Shown in pieces: positions 1 to 3,217 of a DNA stretch of 5,217 bases (position 1 is its first letter; every line of letters starts with the position of its first letter). Made by a program: the position numbers and the translations under genes. The stretch comes from Anaerolineaceae bacterium UBA3924 (GTDB lineage Bacteria; Chloroflexota; Anaerolineae; Anaerolineales; Anaerolineaceae), in NCBI GenBank assembly GCA_002385985.1, contig DGEO01000045.1, forward strand, positions 12,103 through 17,319, read 5' to 3'. Under the pieces are notes generated by a model. That model had not been told where the DNA came from and ran no database searches. It worked only from the letters and a program-made list of their open reading frames with translations.

Positions 1-792
1 TTCGGTCTCACCGGGGGTGTGGTGAGACCGGAGCAGATCCGCGATGAGCTGCGCCTGGCCCCCAACGCGATCGTGATGCTGTACGGCTGCTTCACCGCCG
101 GTTCGGCCGGCAACGACACGTCCCCCATCGACCTGAACGAAGCCATCCGCCGCGTGTCCATGTACTCGGACCCGTTCTTCGACCTGGGCGCGGGAGGGTA
201 TTACGCCAACTGGTTCGGGGACGCCTTCGCCGAATATCTTAAGTCCCTGTTCCAGGGGAGCACGCTTGGCCAGGCCTACCAGGGCTATCATGATTTCAAT
301 GCGAAAACCGCCCACCGCATGGCCCACCCGGACCATCCCGTCCTGGACCTGTGGCTGGACTACAACGACTGGGATACCCGGGTTTACTCCAACGCCTTCG
401 CCGGGCACACCGACCTGACCCTGGCCGACCTGTTTCCCGAGGCCTTCGGCGGCCCGGCCATGGAGCTTTCTCGCCAGCAGATCGTGCTGCTGGCCGAGAC
501 GAGCGACGATGTCCGCACGCTCACGGTGGACATCCGCTCCATCAACGGCAAGCCGTTCACCTGGAAGGCCAGCGCGGACGCCAAGGGCTGGCTGAGCCTG
601 AACCCCACCAGCGGGACCAGCGGGGAGACGCTGCGGGTGGTGATCGACCCGCCCGCACAGCCCGGCAGGTACTCGGCCACGGTCACCATCGAAGCCGGCC
701 CCGGCGTGGAGAACAGCATCCAGCGCCTGCCGGTGGAGGTCATTGTGGCGGAGGAGCTTTCGCACCTGTTCATTCCGCTGGCTTCAAAGTGA
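1..792 (+). CDS. C-terminal part of an exported protein: possible caspase/CHAT-like segment, BACON-like domain, PL-x-x-K tail (5' partial)
   Basis: The frame is open from base 1 to the TGA at 790-792 (263 residues, counting base 1 as codon 1), so the gene is cut by the window edge; the GTG at 19 has no convincing ribosome site and is probably internal. Residues about 22-35 form a hydrophobic strand ending in Y-G-C-F-T-A-G (Cys30), followed near residues 64-95 by a GAGGYYANW stretch and a helix ending in G-STLGQAY. This order resembles the second half of clan CD caspase-fold domains (gingipain/CHAT type), where a Cys follows a strand; the partner His would lie upstream of the window. Residues about 154-250 look like a BACON/Ig-like beta domain, with the typical WLSLNPTSG (197-205), a G-x-Y-S-A-T-V-T-I strand and a final P-V-E-V-I-V strand. 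The protein ends in LFIPLASK, a tail I associate with secreted Anaerolineae proteins. It is probably extracytoplasmic. The BACON-like call is fairly secure; the protease-like call is tentative and the substrate is unknown. Confidence 0.75.
   Translation, partial: FGLTGGVVRPEQIRDELRLAPNAIVMLYGCFTAGSAGNDTSPIDLNEAIRRVSMYSDPFFDLGAGGYYANWFGDAFAEYLKSLFQGSTLGQAYQGYHDFNAKTAHRMAHPDHPVLDLWLDYNDWDTRVYSNAFAGHTDLTLADLFPEAFGGPAMELSRQQIVLLAETSDDVRTLTVDIRSINGKPFTWKASADAKGWLSLNPTSGTSGETLRVVIDPPAQPGRYSATVTIEAGPGVENSIQRLPVEVIVAEELSHLFIPLASK
3..30. repeat. Perfect 10-bp inverted repeat with 8-nt spacer
   Basis: CGGTCTCACC (3-12) and GGTGAGACCG (21-30) are exact reverse complements around GGGGGTGT. The repeat lies inside the open frame of the first gene, with no T-tract after it, so I do not read it as a terminator. 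It may be chance in GC-rich coding DNA or a local mRNA hairpin. Confidence 0.5.
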
Positions 793-818
793 GCCCGGTC
801 ATTGGATACAACCGCACT

Positions 819-850
819 GCGCCGCCTCACCAGAGGCGGCGCTTTCTTCT
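819..850 (+). terminator. Intrinsic terminator of the first gene
   Basis: A perfect 10-bp GC-rich stem (GCGCCGCCTC 819-828, GAGGCGGCGC 833-842) closes a 4-nt ACCA loop and is followed directly by TTTCTTCT (843-850). It lies 26 bases after the stop of the preceding gene and before the promoter of the next, so it should separate the two transcription units. Confidence 0.9.
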
Positions 851-882
851 GGGGGGTGAGGGCACCGTCCGGGGAATATGGC

Positions 883-888
883 TATAAT
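883..888 (+). promoter_or_regulatory. Sigma70-type -10 element for the NDH-2 gene
   Basis: A consensus TATAAT lies 36 bases before the ATG at 925, which would give a 5' leader of about 30 nt. At 16-18 bp spacing I see no good -35 hexamer (the region is G-rich, about 859-866), so it would depend on the strong -10 or on an activator. The location just after a strong terminator supports it. Confidence 0.6.
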
Positions 889-924
889 GGATATGAATAG
901 TCAGTTTCATCGGAAGGCAAAACC

Positions 925-2205
925 ATGCAGGAAGGCAGGATTGGTGTGTATCCCGAAAAAGGGCAAAGTCCTCATGTGGTCGTTCTGGGGGCCGGATTTG
1001 GCGGCCTACGGGTGGCCCGCTCGCTGGCCCGCCGGCCGGTGGAGGTGACCCTTGTGGACCGGAAAAACTATCACCTCTTCCAGCCGCTGCTCTATCAGGT
1101 GGCGACCGCCACCCTCTCGCCGGATGAGATCGCCTACCCGGTGCGCAACACCCTGCACAACCAGCAGAATCTGCACTTTCAGCTGGGCGAGGTGCAGTCC
1201 ATCGACCTGAACGCCCGCACCGTGATCACCAGAGAGATGGCCATTCCCTATGACTTTCTTGTGGTGGCCCTGGGCGGGCAGACCAACTACTTCGGCATGG
1301 AAGACGTGGAGCGGCACGGGTTCGGGCTGAAGGATCTGGCCGACGCCACCCGCATCCGCAACCACGTGCTGAGCCAGTTTGAGAAGGCTGTCACCGAGCC
1401 TGATCCGGAGAAGCGCCGCGCCATGCTGACCTTTGTGATCGTCGGCGGCGGGCCGACCGGGATTGAATCGGCCGGGTCGATCAGTGAGCTGATCCGTCTG
1501 GTGCTGCGCAAGGATTATCCCACCCTCGACTTTGACGACGTGTGCGTCATCCTGCTGGAAAGGGATCACCGCCTGCTGCTGGCCATGCCCGAGGAGCTGG
1601 GCCAGGCGACTCTCGAGGCGCTGCGCCGCAAGCATGTCGTCGATGTGCGCCTGAACACCGCGGTGGAAAGCTACGACGGGCACGTTGTCCGGCTTGGCGA
1701 CGGCGGCCAGATCCGCGCGGAGACGCTGATCTGGGCTGCGGGGGTGCGCGCCGTGAGCGTGCTGGACACGCTGGGCGTGGAGCAGGACCGCTCCGGGAGG
1801 GTGGTGGTCGAGCCGACTCTGCAGGTCCCCGGCCACCCGGAGGTGTTCGTCATCGGCGACGCGGCCTTCTGTAAGGATGAAGAGGGCAGGCCGCTGCCCA
1901 TGATGGCCCCGGTGGCCATGCAGCAGGCCAGTCACGTGGCCGGCAGCATCATCCGCCTGATTGAGGGCAGGCCGCTGGAGGCGTTCCGCTACAAAGACCC
2001 GGGCAGCATGGCCACCATAGGGCGCAACCAGGCGGTGGCGCACATCGGCCGCTGGAAGCTGCGCGGCTTCATCGCCTGGGTGATGTGGCTGGCGGTGCAC
2101 ATCTACCAGCTGATCGGGTTCCGCAACCGCCTGGCGGTGCTGATCGACTGGGCCTGGAGCTACATCTTCTACGAGCGGGCGGTGCGGCTGATCGGCCCGC
2201 CCTGA
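925..2205 (+). CDS. ndh: Type II NADH:quinone oxidoreductase (NDH-2), NAD(P)/FAD-dependent
   Basis: This 426-residue flavoprotein is predicted to oxidise NADH and pass electrons through FAD to membrane quinone without pumping protons. The FAD-binding Rossmann motif G-A-G-F-G-G is at residues 22-27 with an acidic strand end at Asp45. The second, NADH-binding Rossmann motif V-G-G-G-P-T-G-I-E is at 173-181, with Glu212 in V-I-L-L-E-R at the strand end where an acidic residue is known to favour NADH over NADPH. The second FAD motif V-F-V-I-G-D-A is at 307-313, and A-M-Q-Q-A (331-335) matches the quinone-site AxxxA/QQ region of the family. The C-terminal hydrophobic, amphipathic segment (about 380-416, rich in W, I and Y) is the usual peripheral membrane anchor. 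The length is normal for NDH-2. The ATG at 925 is supported by GGAAGG at 912-917 with a 7-nt spacing. It appears monocistronic: a terminator lies upstream and a separate promoter candidate follows it. A related sulfide:quinone oxidoreductase is less likely, because the catalytic cysteines of that family are absent. Confidence 0.93.
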   Translation: MQEGRIGVYPEKGQSPHVVVLGAGFGGLRVARSLARRPVEVTLVDRKNYHLFQPLLYQVATATLSPDEIAYPVRNTLHNQQNLHFQLGEVQSIDLNARTVITREMAIPYDFLVVALGGQTNYFGMEDVERHGFGLKDLADATRIRNHVLSQFEKAVTEPDPEKRRAMLTFVIVGGGPTGIESAGSISELIRLVLRKDYPTLDFDDVCVILLERDHRLLLAMPEELGQATLEALRRKHVVDVRLNTAVESYDGHVVRLGDGGQIRAETLIWAAGVRAVSVLDTLGVEQDRSGRVVVEPTLQVPGHPEVFVIGDAAFCKDEEGRPLPMMAPVAMQQASHVAGSIIRLIEGRPLEAFRYKDPGSMATIGRNQAVAHIGRWKLRGFIAWVMWLAVHIYQLIGFRNRLAVLIDWAWSYIFYERAVRLIGPP

Positions 2206-2228
2206 CCGGGCTGGAGCCCCCGTTCCGT

Positions 2229-2257
2229 TTGACTTTTCAGGCCGCCTGATTAATAAT
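2229..2257 (+). promoter_or_regulatory. Sigma70-type promoter for the DsbA-like selenoprotein gene
   Basis: TTGACT (2229-2234, 5 of 6 to the consensus -35) is separated by exactly 17 bp from AATAAT (2252-2257, 5 of 6 to the consensus -10). The block is noticeably AT-richer than its surroundings. Transcription would begin near 2264, giving a leader of about 40 nt before the ATG at 2305. This indicates that the gene is expressed independently of the NDH-2 gene and is not a decaying remnant. Confidence 0.75.
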
Positions 2258-2290
2258 TCAGCTACCTGGCAGCGCAGTATTTCGTCACGG

Positions 2291-2297
2291 AAAGGAG
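2291..2297 (+). promoter_or_regulatory. Shine-Dalgarno site for the DsbA-like gene
   Basis: AAAGGAG (2291-2297) lies 7 nt before the ATG at 2305. It is the strongest ribosome site in the window and fixes the start of the selenoprotein frame. The internal TTG at 2647, the only start for a separate downstream product, has no comparable site. Confidence 0.8.
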
Positions 2298-2304
2298 CGC
2301 CTTC

Positions 2305-3015
2305 ATGGCGAAGATACGCAGACCAAGGCAGCAGCGCAAAAGAGAAGTCTGGTTGTTCCACTCCACCTGGGGGCTGACCCTGCTCTCGCTGGCCATGCTG
2401 TTGATCGGCTTCCTGGCGGGCTGGTTCCTGCGCCCCGTCATCACGGGGAACTCGCAGTCCGGTGCGCAGGAGCCGATGGCCCGGGCGGTGGCTCAGACGC
2501 GCCATTTCCTGGGCAATCCCGACGCCCCGATCACCATGCTGGAATTCAGCGACTTTCAATGACCATACTGCGGGCGTCATGCCGCTGGCGCGGGTCGCCA
2601 GATCGAAGAAACATACGTTGCCTCCGGGCAGGTTCGAGTCGGTTATTTGCATTTTGCCTTTCTGGGGCCTGAATCGGTCCGTGCGGCGGAAGCCAGCGAG
2701 TGCGCCGCCGAGCAGGACGCCTTCTGGCCGTATCATGATGAGCTGTTCGCCCGCCAGACCCAGTCCGGCGCCTTTTCGGACGAGGGGCTGAACCAGATCG
2801 CAGCCGATCTGGGCCTGGACACGGCTGCATTCGCCGAGTGCCTCACCTCGGGCCGCTATGCCGACCTGGTGGCGCAGGACACCGCGCTGGCCCGCTCGCT
2901 GCAGATCGGCAGCACGCCGACCTTCCTGATCAACGGGCAGGTGGTGACCGGCGCGGTCGATCTGCCCATCTTCGAGCAGGTCTTCCAGCAGCTGGGCGCG
3001 CAGGGAACGCCGTAA
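2305..3015 (+). CDS. Membrane-anchored DsbA-family thiol:disulfide oxidoreductase, predicted selenoprotein (Sec86, UPYC active site)
   Basis: A single uninterrupted frame runs from ATG 2305 to TAA 3013-3015 if the TGA at 2560-2562 is read as selenocysteine: 236 residues, normal for the family. A basic N-terminus (K3 to R13) precedes one membrane segment (about 22-43), leaving the thioredoxin domain outside the membrane. The domain opens with H-F-L-G-N-P-D-A-P-I-T and E-F-S-D-F-Q, then TGA, then P-Y-C-G (Cys89). Family members have C-P-Y-C here, so the TGA replaces the attacking N-terminal cysteine. The C-terminal half is intact: the E-A-S-E-C motif (Cys133), the F-W-x-Y-H-D helix, E-C-L (Cys179, a possible second disulfide with Cys133), and I-G-S-T-P-T-F with cis-Pro205. 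Expected role: formation, reduction or isomerisation of disulfides in extracytoplasmic proteins; the redox partner is not in the window. There are no frameshifts or other stops, and the promoter, ribosome site and SECIS-like hairpin argue against a pseudogene. The alternative is a TGC-to-TGA nonsense mutation or a base-call error. Confidence 0.85.
2560..2562 (+). other. In-frame UGA, predicted selenocysteine codon
   Basis: The TGA is codon 86 of the DsbA-like frame and sits at the first position of the C-x-x-C active site (x-P-Y-C). Neighbouring genes end with TGA (790-792, 2203-2205) and use TGG for Trp, so TGA is a normal stop here and recoding must be local. The base after it is C, the leakiest known context for UGA and also the one found in the E. 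coli formate dehydrogenase Sec codons. Confidence 0.83.
2585..2601 (+). promoter_or_regulatory. Candidate bacterial SECIS hairpin
   Basis: CTGGCG (2585-2590) and CGCCAG (2596-2601) form a perfect 6-bp stem closing the 5-nt loop CGGGT (2591-2595). The loop begins 28 nt after the TGA. The bacterial SECIS rules as I know them are a stem-loop inside the coding region just after UGA, with a small apical loop 16-37 nt downstream and a G in the first two loop bases; this hairpin meets all of them. The loop contains GGU, as does the E. coli fdhF apical loop contacted by SelB. A bulge of A2602 and U2603 would allow two further pairs (G2584-C2604, C2583-G2605). Confidence 0.72.
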
Positions 3016-3050
3016 GGTCGTTCGCGGGGATCAGTAAAAATGAAACGCAC

Positions 3051-3077
3051 GACAGCCGGGCTGCAAGCCTGGCTGTC
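3051..3077 (+). terminator. Strong stem-loop after the DsbA-like gene, probable but imperfect terminator
   Basis: GACAGCCGGGC (3051-3061) pairs with GCCTGGCTGTC (3067-3077) over 11 bp, with one G-T pair, around a TGCAA loop. It begins 36 bases after the TAA. The + strand tract after it (TGTGATTCC) is only weakly T-rich, so efficiency is uncertain. On the minus strand the T-rich stretch begins a few bases after the stem, but no minus-strand gene is supported nearby. Confidence 0.5.
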
Positions 3078-3092
3078 TGTGATTCCGTCCGC

Positions 3093-3109
3093 GGCGGGGC
3101 CGTCCCGCC
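3093..3109. other. Second small GC hairpin in the 202-bp intergenic gap
   Basis: GGCGGG (3093-3098) and CCCGCC (3104-3109) form a 6-bp stem with a GCCGT loop and no T-tract. It lies between the likely terminator of the DsbA-like gene and the promoter of the UvrA-like gene. Apart from these hairpins and the promoter, I see nothing else in 3016-3217. Confidence 0.35.
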
Positions 3110-3161
3110 AGAGGGGCGCTGCCGTCTGCCGCCTGACCCTCCCCGGCCCGGGCAGGATTCT

Positions 3162-3170
3162 TGATACAAT
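3162..3170 (+). promoter_or_regulatory. Extended -10 promoter for the UvrA-like gene
   Basis: TGATACAAT combines a TGn extension (3162-3164) with TACAAT (3165-3170, 5 of 6 to the consensus). The sequence 17 bp upstream is GC-rich and gives no -35 match, as is typical of extended -10 promoters. The start point would be near 3177, about 41 nt before the GTG. I see no CTGT-N8-ACAG or Bacillus-type LexA box beside it. Confidence 0.55.
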
Positions 3171-3207
3171 CAGCCTGTTGGACCGCTCCTTCTGCCAGTT
3201 AAACCCC

Positions 3208-3214
3208 GGGAGGG
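3208..3214 (+). promoter_or_regulatory. Shine-Dalgarno site that fixes a GTG start
   Basis: GGGAGGG (3208-3214) lies 3-4 nt before the GTG at 3218. An in-frame TAA at 3200-3202 and the absence of any other start codon between it and the conserved N-terminal I-R-G-A-R motif make this GTG the only plausible start, despite the short spacing. Confidence 0.75.
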
Positions 3215-3217
3215 CCA

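Noticed and set aside
2208..2219. GGGC-TGGA-GCCC hairpin as terminator of the NDH-2 gene
   Set aside because: The stem is only 4 bp and is followed by CCGTTCCGTTT, too weak to call.
2560..2562. TGA as a genuine stop in a pseudogene or a sequencing error
   Set aside because: The frame continues without shift for 150 more codons of conserved family sequence, the stop falls precisely on the active-site Cys, and a SECIS-like hairpin, promoter and strong ribosome site are present. It cannot be fully excluded without reads.
2570..2585. Alternative hairpin GCGG(G)C-GTCAT-GCCGC just after the UGA
   Set aside because: It has a bulge and only 5 pairs, its loop begins about 13 nt after the UGA (too close for the usual SECIS distance), and it competes for C2585 with the better 6-bp stem.
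1006..2736. Very long open frame on the minus strand
   Set aside because: It is antisense to the NDH-2 and DsbA-like genes; its His-, Pro- and Arg-rich translation is typical of a shadow frame in GC-rich DNA and shows no domain.
3100..3217. LexA/SOS box before the UvrA-like gene
   Set aside because: I found no convincing CTGT-N8-ACAG or CGAAC-N4-GTTC palindrome, so no SOS control is claimed.
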